Source of the DNA: Paenibacillus sp. JNUCC-31
GTDB lineage: Bacteria > Bacillota > Bacilli > Paenibacillales > Paenibacillaceae
Reading direction: 5' to 3'
DNA: 64,000 nucleotides
Assembly (NCBI RefSeq): GCF_014844075.1
Contig: NZ_CP062165.1
Location: 1,922,001-1,986,000, forward strand
In this document: piece by piece, positions 52,441 through 61,025 of the stretch
Layout of the letters: each line of letters begins with the position of its first letter
How positions within the stretch are numbered: position 1 is the stretch's first letter
The notes under the pieces: generated by a model
Seen by the model: the letters and a program-made list of their open reading frames with translations, nothing else
Told to the model about the DNA's origin: nothing
Databases searched by the model: none
Program-made: the position numbers and the translations under genes

Positions 52441-53580
52441 TTAAGGGAAGATAATGGTCAACAGTTCATTGATTCTTCTGCCATACGTGTGGTCTTTCAA
52501 TGTGCGTTCAAGTCCGCGCAGAGCAATTTCACGACGCTCTTTCTCATGCGAGATATAGTACTCCACCTTGTCGAGCAATTCCTGAGGTGATGAGTACGTC
52601 TCAATCTCCACACCCGGTTTATAAAAACGTGCCAGGTCATCACGAGCATCGGTCAATTGAAGGGTAGCGGAAGCCGCAATTTCAAACGTTCTCGGGTTCG
52701 GTGAGGCTGGCGTAATCTTAACATGATTGTTGTTGACCGAATCGTCTTCGTGGGAGCGATGGAGGTTAATGACAATCTTAGTGCCGTTATACACATCATT
52801 GGTTTCCTGTGGACTCATCCAGCGACCCAGTTCAATCTTTTCACCATAAGCAGTATAGTCAGGCAAACGGTCCCACCAGATACCATTAAACACGGTATTG
52901 TGTGACATCAGCTGGGCCATGATCGGATTAAAGAAATACACCCGGTTCCAGTAAGCCGAGCCGATAAAGCTGACTTCCCGGTGGAGCGATGAGGGTGTTG
53001 TAATTGGGAAGTAGTGGTTAGTGAAGGCAGCAAACGGGAGGTAGTGCACTGAAGGACAACCGTTCTGCCGATACAGATCCACACAGTTCAGTTCCAAGGT
53101 GAAGACATGATCGAAATGCTTCACGGTCTCCAGTGTCATATCCGTATAATACGGATCATCGGTAAGCCAGATTGCCGTCTGGATGCCTGCTTGCCGAATC
53201 GCATCCAGATGCTCCAATGGAATATCCATGCCATCCAACACAAGCACAAGGTCTGGCCGGGTTTGCAATGCAATTTCAGATACGGGCTGGCGCGGATCGG
53301 AAAGGGTCACCTGAGCAACCATGCCTTGCAATGTAGCCATGATTGCCTCGTCCAGTGGAGAGTAAGGAAATCCTTTACCTGAAGATACGTACAGAACGTG
53401 GATCTGTCGGAAAGGCAATGGCTCCTGTGCACAATTGACAATATAGTTGGCACGGCCGCGCAGATATCCTTCTTCCTTGCCCGCATCGTATCCGGCATGT
53501 TGCCCGTTTTTGCGTGCTTGGTCAGCCAGGCTGAGCACTGGCGCATGAGACTTTTTCGTTTTACGATGTTTGAGAGACAT
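52441..53580 (-). CDS. CgeB family spore-surface protein, paralog 2
   Basis: 379 residues. The front ~40 residues are basic, then contain Gly-aromatic repeats (AGYDAGKEEGYLRG). The body is of the CgeB/DUF3880 plus glycosyltransferase group 1 type: RPDLVLVLDGMDIPLEHLDA, TAIWLTDDPYYTDMTLE, VSFIGSAYWNR and NPRTFEIAASATLQLTDARD. CgeB belongs to the outermost spore layer and helps glycosylate it in Bacillus. It starts after AAGGAGTGGCGGT. It is 44% or so similar by eye to the neighbour at 53643, a tandem duplicate. Confidence 0.9.
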   Translation of the reverse strand: MSLKHRKTKKSHAPVLSLADQARKNGQHAGYDAGKEEGYLRGRANYIVNCAQEPLPFRQIHVLYVSSGKGFPYSPLDEAIMATLQGMVAQVTLSDPRQPVSEIALQTRPDLVLVLDGMDIPLEHLDAIRQAGIQTAIWLTDDPYYTDMTLETVKHFDHVFTLELNCVDLYRQNGCPSVHYLPFAAFTNHYFPITTPSSLHREVSFIGSAYWNRVYFFNPIMAQLMSHNTVFNGIWWDRLPDYTAYGEKIELGRWMSPQETNDVYNGTKIVINLHRSHEDDSVNNNHVKITPASPNPRTFEIAASATLQLTDARDDLARFYKPGVEIETYSSPQELLDKVEYYISHEKERREIALRGLERTLKDHTYGRRINELLTIIFP

Positions 53581-53642
53581 ACCGCCACTCCTTTTATTTT
53601 GGGGATAGGATTCTCTTTACTTCTTTAATGCAGATCAGATCT

Positions 53643-54737
53643 CTACACATGCTCCAACAGCTGGGCGATACGACGGGTGAACGTATGCTGGTTCATCGTG
53701 GTGAGCAGCCCCCGCCAAGCCAAGGCTTGCCGTTCTTCCTCATGGTGCAGGTAATACTTGATTTTGCGCTGGAGCTCAGCCGCCGTTGTAAAGGTCTCAA
53801 TGTCATATCCAGGCCGGTAATAACGGGTGAGATCTTGGCGCGCATCCGTAATCTGCATCGTTCCGCAGGCACTGATCTCATACGTACGCGGATTAATGGA
53901 ATGACCTTCGAGATGATGTGTATTGCGATTGTCCTCTCCATTTTCGCAAGTCCGGTGAATGTTAATGACGATTTTGGCGCCGTTGTAATAATCTACGGTT
54001 GCTCCGGGATCAATCCAGCCTTCATGAATGAAGCGACCAAGAACATCGAAGCGTGTAAGACGGTTCCACTGGCTGCCGGCAATAAACACTTTTTTGTCTG
54101 CCAGAAAAGGAGCCAGCTCGTCGAACAGCGCAATGCGGTTCCAGAACCCGGTGCCGATAAAACAAATGTCGTACTGATGCTGAGGTGCCGTACGCCTTGG
54201 TTGATACATCCCCGGATTCACAGCGAGCGGCATATAAATGACTCGATTCGCTCCATGTGCCGTATAGAAGGGTACGGCCGCTTCCTCATGGGTGAACACG
54301 ACATCATAATGCTGACAGATGGTTGTCGTATCTTCGGTAAAATACGGATCATCCACAAACCATACCGCCGTTCGAATACCCATTGCCCTTATACCGTTTA
54401 CCTGTTCCAGATGATCGGGAGGAAATACATGCAGTCCATTCATAACCAATACCAGGTCTGGCCTGTGCTGGCTCGCATCCTGCAGCATGGTTGCCGGCGA
54501 TCCGACAACACACTCACGTACAGATTGCTGCAGTGCCACAGTGACGCCTTCATCGATGGCATCGAATCCCTGCGGGATATACAGCACTTTCATATCCCGC
54601 ACGGTCGGCTCAAACATCTCCACTCGCTCCATCATGGCTTGACAGCCGCCAAATCTGCGGCCTTCTGCATATCCGCCGCGGTATGCCGTCTCCGCTTCTG
54701 TAGGCGGTCGGTGTCGTCGTTTTGCCACATCCTTCAC
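53643..54737 (-). CDS. CgeB family spore-surface protein, paralog 1
   Basis: 364 residues. It has a basic start (KRRHRPP) and the same Gly-aromatic motif (YRGGYAEGRRFGG). The CgeB body shows RPDLVLVMNGLHVFPPDHLE, TAVWFVDDPYFTEDTTTI, ICFIGTGFWNRIALFDEL and NPRTYEISACGTMQITDARQ. A GTG start lies 5 bases after AGGAAGACAGG. It follows a 257-base gap (54738-54994) that contains a CCCGG/CCGGG inverted repeat but no gene I can support. Confidence 0.9.
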   Translation of the reverse strand: MKDVAKRRHRPPTEAETAYRGGYAEGRRFGGCQAMMERVEMFEPTVRDMKVLYIPQGFDAIDEGVTVALQQSVRECVVGSPATMLQDASQHRPDLVLVMNGLHVFPPDHLEQVNGIRAMGIRTAVWFVDDPYFTEDTTTICQHYDVVFTHEEAAVPFYTAHGANRVIYMPLAVNPGMYQPRRTAPQHQYDICFIGTGFWNRIALFDELAPFLADKKVFIAGSQWNRLTRFDVLGRFIHEGWIDPGATVDYYNGAKIVINIHRTCENGEDNRNTHHLEGHSINPRTYEISACGTMQITDARQDLTRYYRPGYDIETFTTAAELQRKIKYYLHHEEERQALAWRGLLTTMNQHTFTRRIAQLLEHV

Positions 54738-54994
54738 CCTGTCTTCCTTCAGGAGATCCGATATCAGATTCTCCCCGAGATTGATGTTCCCTCTAAAGGA
54801 TATGCCTCGGGGTCAGATGCATCATGGACGGGTGTCCTGCAAGGTGCAAAATTGGCGTCTGCCCTCCACATCCGCCTGCACGGGCATGTCCGCTTCTGCG
54901 GTAAAGCAAATAACCCGGAAGGATCTATCCCCCCGGGCAATCGTCACATACTTGACATGCATCTATAACCAACAGGTGATGCACACTTATTCTG

Positions 54995-55336
54995 TTATTG
55001 CGCTTTGTAAGCCAGTTGATGTCCGTCCTCGAATCCCTTGGCGAAACCCGCGTTGAATCCCTCGTTGTACGCTTCGTTGTAGCCCTGACTGTAAGCACTG
55101 TCCGGGTTCGGATCGGTAGGGGTAGCCGGGACGAAAGGTTGTGCGGGCTTCGGACTCCGGTGCCGCCTTACCGCACGTTTCTTTTTTTTGAGCCACGCAC
55201 TACGCCCTTTGAGGGTACGCTTATGCAGTACACGTCTGCCTTTGGCCGCACGCAGCTTACGGATTTTACGCAGACGGGCACTACGGACAAGCAAAGCTCT
55301 TTTGGTTCTCAGACGTATTTTTTTCTTCTTTAACAT
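54995..55336 (-). CDS. highly basic protein with xxG(Y/F) tetrapeptide repeats
   Basis: 113 residues from the ATG at 55336, behind AGGAGGAATGTTGAC. The first ~62 residues are about half Lys/Arg (MLKKKKIRLRTKRALLVRSA to KKKKRAVRRHRS). After a Pro-rich hinge the C-terminus is a run of four-residue units SQGY-NEAY-NEGF-NAGF-AKGF-EDGH. No enzyme domain. A charge-driven binding role, plausibly in an anionic spore layer, is inferred from the neighbours. The same Gly-aromatic motif occurs in both CgeB proteins. Confidence 0.75.
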   Translation of the reverse strand: MLKKKKIRLRTKRALLVRSARLRKIRKLRAAKGRRVLHKRTLKGRSAWLKKKKRAVRRHRSPKPAQPFVPATPTDPNPDSAYSQGYNEAYNEGFNAGFAKGFEDGHQLAYKAQ

Positions 55337-55337
55337 G

Positions 55338-55637
55338 TCAACATTCCTCCTGTATATTCCGGACCATGCGTATCGCATAGCCAGGGTCTCTGAGCCAAGG
55401 CGTCCCAGGCTCCCCTTGCTGGATCCGGGCCAGCCTTATACCCGTAACCATTCGGGACATCTCCTCTTGATAACGGCTCAGCAAACGAATATTCTCGGCC
55501 AGACTGCGGGCGGATACTTCCGAATGGGCAGACACGCTGGCCACACTGTCCAGAATACGGGCGAGCGCCTGCTGACTATGTGCGATGGATTCAATGAGGG
55601 CCAGTTTCGCTTCCTGCTCACGCCGCAACAAACTCAT
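55338..55637 (-). CDS. small helical protein, paralog 3
   Basis: 99 residues, predicted mostly alpha-helix: LIESIAHSQQALARILDSVA in the N-terminal half, then a second helix. Its ATG overlaps the stop of the gene upstream (ATGA) and its stop is next to the basic protein's start. The helix pattern hh--hAxxxQxhAxhLxA is shared with the two neighbours upstream. No signal peptide. Related small genes in Paenibacillus are sometimes mislabelled as sugar epimerases, but nothing here supports that. Confidence 0.7.
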   Translation of the reverse strand: MSLLRREQEAKLALIESIAHSQQALARILDSVASVSAHSEVSARSLAENIRLLSRYQEEMSRMVTGIRLARIQQGEPGTPWLRDPGYAIRMVRNIQEEC

Positions 55638-55972
55638 TTACCGAGATCCCCCATATCCATACTGCCAAACATTCCGCTGTCCGTTCCGCCCTCTTCACCA
55701 TCGTCCTGCACCATGATAGCTTTCAAGTTGTTGCACAGTCCGGTTTCCATCCGGGTCAATCCTTCCAGTATTTCCACCAGCTGATCATGCATTTTAAGCG
55801 GTTCGGCCACCTGATCGCCATGGGTTAGAAAGGCTTCACCGTTCAGATGATTTAGCGCCCAGTTCCTTACTTTCTCAGCTTCAACCGCCTTAGCCTCCAG
55901 AATGAGAGCAATATTCCACTGCATTTTGGCAGCTGCATCCAACATCAGGATGAGGCTTTGTTCTCTGCTCAT
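55634..55972 (-). CDS. small helical protein, paralog 2
   Basis: 112 residues: N-terminal helix LILMLDAAAKMQWNIALILE with the same heptad-like pattern as its neighbours, a middle helix (MHDQLVEILEGLTRMETGLC) and an acidic Gly/Met tail (EEGGTDSGMFGSMDMGDLGK). Starts after GAAAGGAC. It shares operon and fold pattern with the genes on either side. Function unknown. Confidence 0.7.
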   Translation of the reverse strand: MSREQSLILMLDAAAKMQWNIALILEAKAVEAEKVRNWALNHLNGEAFLTHGDQVAEPLKMHDQLVEILEGLTRMETGLCNNLKAIMVQDDGEEGGTDSGMFGSMDMGDLGK

Positions 55973-55995
55973 GTCCTTTCACCCGCCTTCCGGGC

Positions 55996-56283
55996 TTATT
56001 CTTCCTCTTGACCTGCCATCTCCCGCATCACTTGGGTCAGCGTTTCGGCTACGGCTTCTTCCAGGTCTGCAAGGCCTCCCAAATAGGAGATGATGCTTTT
56101 GTTGATCTGTCCCGAGCTATCCAGCAGACCGTCAACGCCATCCAGCTCCGGTTCGATATCCGGCAAATGATTGATGATTTCAGACATGCGCACAGCGACC
56201 TGCCGTTTGGCATCAAGTACACGTGCAATCTGCTGGTGAGAATGTGCAATATGTGTGATGATTTCATCGATTTTGCTCTGCAT
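55996..56283 (-). CDS. small helical protein, paralog 1, first gene of the glycan operon
   Basis: 95 residues from the ATG at 56283 behind GGAGGAGGACC. The first helix reads IITHIAHSHQQIARVLDAKR, a near copy of the segment in paralog 3. A second helical half (INKSIISYLGGLADLEEAVA) precedes an acidic end. It begins just after the terminator of the ABC operon, so a promoter must lie between 56284 and about 56405. Family unnamed. Confidence 0.7.
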   Translation of the reverse strand: MQSKIDEIITHIAHSHQQIARVLDAKRQVAVRMSEIINHLPDIEPELDGVDGLLDSSGQINKSIISYLGGLADLEEAVAETLTQVMREMAGQEEE

Positions 56284-56321
56284 GGTCCTCCTCCTTACCG
56301 TCACGGCCTGCTTCACCCATA

Positions 56322-56372
56322 GAAAAACCCGGCCTATCAGCATTTGCCTGCTACAGCATATGCCGGGCCGGG
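56322..56372 (-). terminator. terminator between the ABC importer and the glycan operon
   Basis: On the minus strand CCCGGCC pairs with GGCCGGG and runs into TTTTTCTAT. It ends the transcript of the ATPase gene 33 bases past its stop. Confidence 0.85.
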
Positions 56373-56404
56373 ATCGTCAGTTACTCCAGCTTGCGCCTAT
56401 ATCG

Positions 56405-57157
56405 TCAAATAACGTAACTCCAGTCGGAAGAATATCGACTAAGGAATTGGCGGGTTCGTTCCTGTCTGGGACGCAAAAACACCTCTTCTGGTGTTCCTTC
56501 CTCCACAATCGATCCTCCATCCATGAAAACAACTCGATTCGCCACCTCACGAGCAAAGCCCATTTCATGGGTGACCACAATCATCGTGATGCCTTCCTCG
56601 GCAATCGATCGAATGACGGACAGTACCTCGCCCACCAGCTCCGGGTCAAGCGCGGAGGTAGGCTCATCAAACAGTATCACCTCAGGATTGAGTGCCAGCG
56701 CCCGTGCAATGCCTACCCGCTGCTGTTGTCCACCTGACAGCATGCTGGGATACTCATTAATTTTGGCGGACAGACCCACTTGTTCAAGCACACGCAAGGC
56801 TCGTTCACGAGCATCTGCTTTGGACATTTTTTGGGCGATGATTAACCCTTCCGTAACGTTATCCAGCACCGTTTTATGCTTGAACAGATTATAATGCTGG
56901 AACACCATAGCTGTTTTCCGTCTCAACTGCATAATGTCATGTTTACGCGCATGCTTGCAGTCTATGGTTAACCCGCTGATCTGAACCTTGCCCTCATCGG
57001 CACGTTCGAGAAAATTCACGCAGCGCAGCAATGTTGTTTTACCCGACCCGCTCGGTCCAAGAATGGCAACAACATCCCCCTGCTCCACAGTCAAATCAAT
57101 CCCTTTCAGCACTTCCTGCTGACCAAACGACTTGTGTATATTCGTCAGTGATATCAT
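56405..57157 (-). CDS. amino-acid ABC transporter ATPase (TcyN-like)
   Basis: 250 residues from the ATG at 57157, which overlaps the permease stop (ATGA); an in-frame extension upstream is an artefact. Walker [10 protein letters not shown] near residue 34, signature [15 protein letters not shown] near 135, Walker [15 protein letters not shown] and the switch His in VVTHEMGF. This is the polar amino-acid branch, matching TcyN/GlnQ. It energises the two permeases upstream. Confidence 0.94.
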   Translation of the reverse strand: MISLTNIHKSFGQQEVLKGIDLTVEQGDVVAILGPSGSGKTTLLRCVNFLERADEGKVQISGLTIDCKHARKHDIMQLRRKTAMVFQHYNLFKHKTVLDNVTEGLIIAQKMSKADARERALRVLEQVGLSAKINEYPSMLSGGQQQRVGIARALALNPEVILFDEPTSALDPELVGEVLSVIRSIAEEGITMIVVTHEMGFAREVANRVVFMDGGSIVEEGTPEEVFLRPRQERTRQFLSRYSSDWSYVI

Positions 57158-57864
57158 GACACCCCTCCTTTGCTGTACACGGCAACTCTGCGTTCCAGCA
57201 AAGCTGTAATCCGTTCGGCGATCACCGTCAGACCCCAATAGATCAATGCGGCAGCAATGAAAGCCTCCAGAAATTTCAGGCTGACCGAAGCAACCACATC
57301 CGCTTTGCCGAGAATATCCATCTGGGAAACGGTAAACGCAAGTGTTGATCCATGCAGAAAACCAACAAACATGCTGCACAGATTCGGCAAAACCGCACCA
57401 ATCGCCTGTGGTAAAATAATCCGTCTCAACGCCTGGGATGTACTCATGCCTACGGCATGTGCAGCCTCCATCTGCCCCGTGTCCACCGCGAGAATGCCGG
57501 AACGAATAATCTCAGACATGTAGGCTCCCGCCGTTAACGAGAAGGCAAACAGTACAAATACCAGAATCGGAATGGAAGAAGACTGAAAAGCCCAGCCGTA
57601 CCGGGCAGCGAGCTTATCGATGATCAACGGAATTCCATAATAGATCAGAAACAGATGCATTAGCATCGGTGTACCACGAAAAAACGAAACATAAAACGCA
57701 GCAATTCGGTGGACCCACGGAACCTGATCGATGCGAACCAGAGCCGTGACCAGACCCACACCAAAGCCTGCAATCAACGGTACAATCGTAATGACGAGTG
57801 TCAGTGGCAATGCCTTTAGAATCTGGAAAAAGGATGTGTAGATAAAGTTGAAATCAATAGACAT
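57154..57864 (-). CDS. amino-acid ABC transporter permease (TcyM-like)
   Basis: 236 residues with about five predicted membrane segments. Family features: [20 protein letters not shown] and the EAA-type stretch [31 protein letters not shown]. It pairs with the permease at 57869-58612, 4 bases upstream. Confidence 0.93.
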   Translation of the reverse strand: MSIDFNFIYTSFFQILKALPLTLVITIVPLIAGFGVGLVTALVRIDQVPWVHRIAAFYVSFFRGTPMLMHLFLIYYGIPLIIDKLAARYGWAFQSSSIPILVFVLFAFSLTAGAYMSEIIRSGILAVDTGQMEAAHAVGMSTSQALRRIILPQAIGAVLPNLCSMFVGFLHGSTLAFTVSQMDILGKADVVASVSLKFLEAFIAAALIYWGLTVIAERITALLERRVAVYSKGGVS

Positions 57865-57868
57865 TCAC

Positions 57869-58612
57869 TCACCCCGCTATTCGTTTCAGGCGTTCAGCTC
57901 TTACCGCCGGCCCGCGTACTTCCCGCTTACGTTCATGACGCTGGAGTCTGCGTTCTGCCAGCGCAAAGCCTTTTTCAAGGACAAGTACGATAATATAGTA
58001 AACGACTGAAAGACTAATATACACTTCAAGCGCATGCGATGTAGCCGAGATCAGCGTTTGTCCTCTGCCCACCATGTCCATGACTCCAATGGAAAAAGCA
58101 AGTGACGTATCTTTCAGTGAACCAATCAACGTATTCGCCATATTCGGAAAAGCAACAATGAGCGCTTGCGGCACCACAATGCGCCGAAACGACTGAAACG
58201 TGGTCAAGCCCGCAGCGTAGGCTGCTTCCGTCTGTCCCTTGTCCACACTGCGTACAGCTCCGCGAAAAATTTCGGCAAAGGACGCTGCATCACTCAGCGC
58301 ATAAGTCACGATGACGAATACCAGCGGATCGGTCCTCGACAGATCCATGCCCATCGGTTTAAGCAATTCAGGTAATCCGTAATAGACCAGGAACAACTTG
58401 ATGAGAATCGGCGTGCCCCGCATGAAAGAGACGTACAGGGTCGCGAGCTGGCTCAGTACCGGAATCCGGTATAATCTCGGAACCGCCAGAAGCACTCCGC
58501 CCGCAAGGCCAAGCACAATGGAACCGCCCAGCACAATCAGTGTAATATGCAAATATCGCAGCAGTTCAGGAACGAAATCCAGAACCAATGACAGATCGAA
58601 TGATTTACCCAT
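57869..58612 (-). CDS. amino-acid ABC transporter permease (TcyL-like)
   Basis: 247 residues, about five membrane segments; YVSFMRGTPILIKLFLVYYG and the coupling loop QTEAAYAAGLTTFQSFRRIV. The C-terminus is rich in Arg and Lys. Second permease of the importer, paralogous to the one at 57154. Confidence 0.93.
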   Translation of the reverse strand: MGKSFDLSLVLDFVPELLRYLHITLIVLGGSIVLGLAGGVLLAVPRLYRIPVLSQLATLYVSFMRGTPILIKLFLVYYGLPELLKPMGMDLSRTDPLVFVIVTYALSDAASFAEIFRGAVRSVDKGQTEAAYAAGLTTFQSFRRIVVPQALIVAFPNMANTLIGSLKDTSLAFSIGVMDMVGRGQTLISATSHALEVYISLSVVYYIIVLVLEKGFALAERRLQRHERKREVRGPAVRAERLKRIAG

Positions 58613-58638
58613 AACCGTCGCTCACCTTTCCCACCGAA

Positions 58639-59478
58639 CTATTCCTCAACCGTGTAATCCGCTCCCAGCCATTCTGTGCTCAATTTGCTCAATGTTCCAT
58701 CTTCCTTGATTGATTTGAGGGCTTCATCCACTTTCGTTTTGAGCTCCTCCTCGTCCTTGTTCAGGATGAAATACACTTTGGAGTTGGACAGAGCGTCTCC
58801 TACAGTTTTCAACTGGGCATCCACCACTTTGTTCTGATAATCAATGGCAAACTGCGTGCTGATGGTTGCATCTACCCGCCCTGTTTTGATCTGCGTATTC
58901 GTATCTTCACCTGCTCCGGAATAGACAATATCAATGGCGTTGCCATTCGCTGCATTCCATTTCTCAGCCAATACGGCCGCATTACTCGTAGCCCCGACAA
59001 TCAGTTTTTTACCCTTCAAATCCTCGATGGATTTTACGTCCTGATTTTTCTCACTGACGACAATTTTATTGGGGAAAATATTATAGGCTTCATCATTAAA
59101 CAGGAACTTGGCCTGTCGTTCTTCATTTACTTCCATCTGATGAGCGATCAGGTCAATCTTCTTCGTTTCCAGACTTAACAGCAGGTTTTTGAACTCCATG
59201 GTGCTGAATTCAAATTCATACTCAGGCAGCCGTTTATCAATCTCGCGGATCAGCTCTACATCGTAACCTGTCAGCTTGCCATTCTCATCAATGAAACAAA
59301 CATTCGGGAACTGCGTGCCCGTACCCACGATAATCTTCTTTACTTTATCTTCACCGGATGCCGAAGCTGTGTCACTTTCGTTCGCTGCATTGCCTGAGCT
59401 GCATCCTGCCAGCACCGCCAGCATCGTTATGAACAGCAGCACTGTCCGTATTCTCTGAATCCCCCGCTCTTTTACCAT
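58639..59478 (-). CDS. L-cystine/amino-acid-binding lipoprotein (TcyJ/TcyK-like)
   Basis: 279 residues from the ATG at 59478, spaced 7 bases from GGAGGAG; the upstream reading frame is a run-in. Lipobox LAGCSS at residue ~23. The body follows the family 3 binding-protein pattern: VGTGTQFPNVCFIDENGKLT, GYDVELIREIDKRLPEYEF, LLLSLETKKIDLIAHQMEVN and VGATSNAAVLAEKW, closely like the cystine-binding proteins TcyJ/TcyK as I remember them. It would sit outside the membrane and feed the two permeases downstream. Confidence 0.9.
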   Translation of the reverse strand: MVKERGIQRIRTVLLFITMLAVLAGCSSGNAANESDTASASGEDKVKKIIVGTGTQFPNVCFIDENGKLTGYDVELIREIDKRLPEYEFEFSTMEFKNLLLSLETKKIDLIAHQMEVNEERQAKFLFNDEAYNIFPNKIVVSEKNQDVKSIEDLKGKKLIVGATSNAAVLAEKWNAANGNAIDIVYSGAGEDTNTQIKTGRVDATISTQFAIDYQNKVVDAQLKTVGDALSNSKVYFILNKDEEELKTKVDEALKSIKEDGTLSKLSTEWLGADYTVEE

Positions 59479-59755
59479 TCCCATTCTCCTCCATAAGCTG
59501 TGATTCACAGCCAATATAATGTCTACACCAGCCGACTTTAACAAACCATTCTTACTTGTATAGTCGGATTTAGGTTGATCAAAGAATAGCACTGTATATC
59601 ATATCGAGGCAATATATATGCTAATAGGACATCCTGATAACGTTATAGATTTTCTCTATGCGTAAGCAATACCTGATTCAAAAGCCAATCAAAAAGAAGC
59701 CATCCGGAACTGGACAGCTTCTTCAAATACGATTACTTTAATTCAACACACGCAT

Positions 59756-60085
59756 CTATCTGCGGCTGGCCCATTTAATTTTACGCGCCACTTCCACACG
59801 TTGCAATTGCAAGCGTTCGATTCGTTCCTCAAACTTCTCACGTTCATCTTTGGAATGAGCTGCATGAATCTGGTGGCAGAGACCTGTCAATTTGCTGTTG
59901 ATATAATCTAATCTCATCCATAATTCTTGTTCAGGTGTGCGCTGCTCCGCTTCCGGCTGAAATATCTTGAGTTGGTGGATAAGGGACTGCTGCCATTCCT
60001 GATCCTCAATTTGAATAGCAAAATGCAAAAGATCCAGATAGTCGTCGATTTGCAACGATACACTGCAATCCGGTTTAGTATTCAT
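59756..60085 (-). CDS. small helical protein of unknown function
   Basis: 109 residues, mostly alpha-helical and charged: LDLLHFAIQIEDQEWQQSLIHQL, then EQELWMRLDYINSKL and a coiled-coil-like EEREKFEERIERLQLQR segment. Not recognised. It stands alone between the cystine importer and the acetyltransferase. Confidence 0.6.
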   Translation of the reverse strand: MNTKPDCSVSLQIDDYLDLLHFAIQIEDQEWQQSLIHQLKIFQPEAEQRTPEQELWMRLDYINSKLTGLCHQIHAAHSKDEREKFEERIERLQLQRVEVARKIKWASRR

Positions 60086-60355
60086 AAACGTCTCTCCTCA
60101 TTTCAGTTCTTTGGCTGGAATCAGTCACTTCTATTTTACAGGATAGGGCATACTTTAGGCGAGTCCTGAACGGTTAAATTATGTAAAAAGTTTTGTTATT
60201 TTTGCATATAGAAGCTTTCGATGCACGTATAGACAGATTTGATTCGAGATTTATATTCCCCCATTGAAATTCATGCTAAAATAACTCCAATATATGATAA
60301 ACCAATTTAACAGGTTGGAATAGTTACCATTATGTACAGAAGGGATTGATCGACC

Positions 60356-60892
60356 ATGACTGAACAATACCGATTGGCTACGATTGAAGATGCCGAACAA
60401 CTGCTGGCCGTAACTGTGAATGCCTATGAGACGATTCGGGCCCTGAACATTCCTTTTCCCGCCGGACACGCTACACTGGAAGTCATTCAGAATAATATTG
60501 TACAGCATGAATGCTATCTTCTTGAAAAAGAGGGAGAAGTCATCGCTACCGTTACTCTTGACCGAGCCGAAGATGCACAGCGGCAGGCCATCAGCCCTTA
60601 TCCTTTCATCCGCTGGTTCGCGGTAAGTCCAGCCCATAAAAGCAAGGGTTATGGCTCCAAACTGCTGGATTGGGTAGAGCAACATATCATTCTGCAAAAG
60701 CTTGATGCACCTGCCGTATTTCTGGCGACGGCGACCCGTCATCCCTGGCTTGCTCCTATGTATGAACGGCGAGGATATGAACCTTTTCATACCAAAACGG
60801 TACAGACCCCTGAACGTCAGGAAGAAATTGTATTTATGGTCAAAACGCTGGACCCTTCCCGTTTTACGACACCCTCGATCCAAACAGGATAA
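60356..60892 (+). CDS. GNAT family N-acetyltransferase
   Basis: 178 residues with the GNAT acetyl-CoA site: IRWFAVSPAHKSKGYGSKLL near residues 82-101, then PAVFLATATRHPWLAPMYERRGYEPFH. The substrate is unknown. The start follows GAAGGGATTGATCGACC. A terminator follows at 60944. Confidence 0.9.
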   Translation: MTEQYRLATIEDAEQLLAVTVNAYETIRALNIPFPAGHATLEVIQNNIVQHECYLLEKEGEVIATVTLDRAEDAQRQAISPYPFIRWFAVSPAHKSKGYGSKLLDWVEQHIILQKLDAPAVFLATATRHPWLAPMYERRGYEPFHTKTVQTPERQEEIVFMVKTLDPSRFTTPSIQTG

Positions 60893-60943
60893 GCAAAGAA
60901 CAGCTTGAATGAGCGCAAACTTAAGGACATACAAGGCCTGTAT

Positions 60944-60989
60944 TTCAAAAACCCGCTTGGAGAAAGGCCTCCTCAAGCGGGTTTTTGAA
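60944..60989. terminator. bidirectional terminator between the acetyltransferase and modB
   Basis: TTCAAAAACCCGCTTG pairs with CAAGCGGGTTTTTGAA, with an inner GAGA/TC-type loop. T-runs on both strands between convergent genes. Confidence 0.9.
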
Positions 60990-61025
60990 TTCTGATCCAT
61001 ATCGACATCACTCAATTGGCTTGAA

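Noticed and set aside
53628..54968. Long plus-strand frame of 446 codons opposite a CgeB gene
   Set aside because: It lies wholly antisense to the CgeB coding sequence, has no family features and is rich in Arg, His and Cys like a shadow frame.
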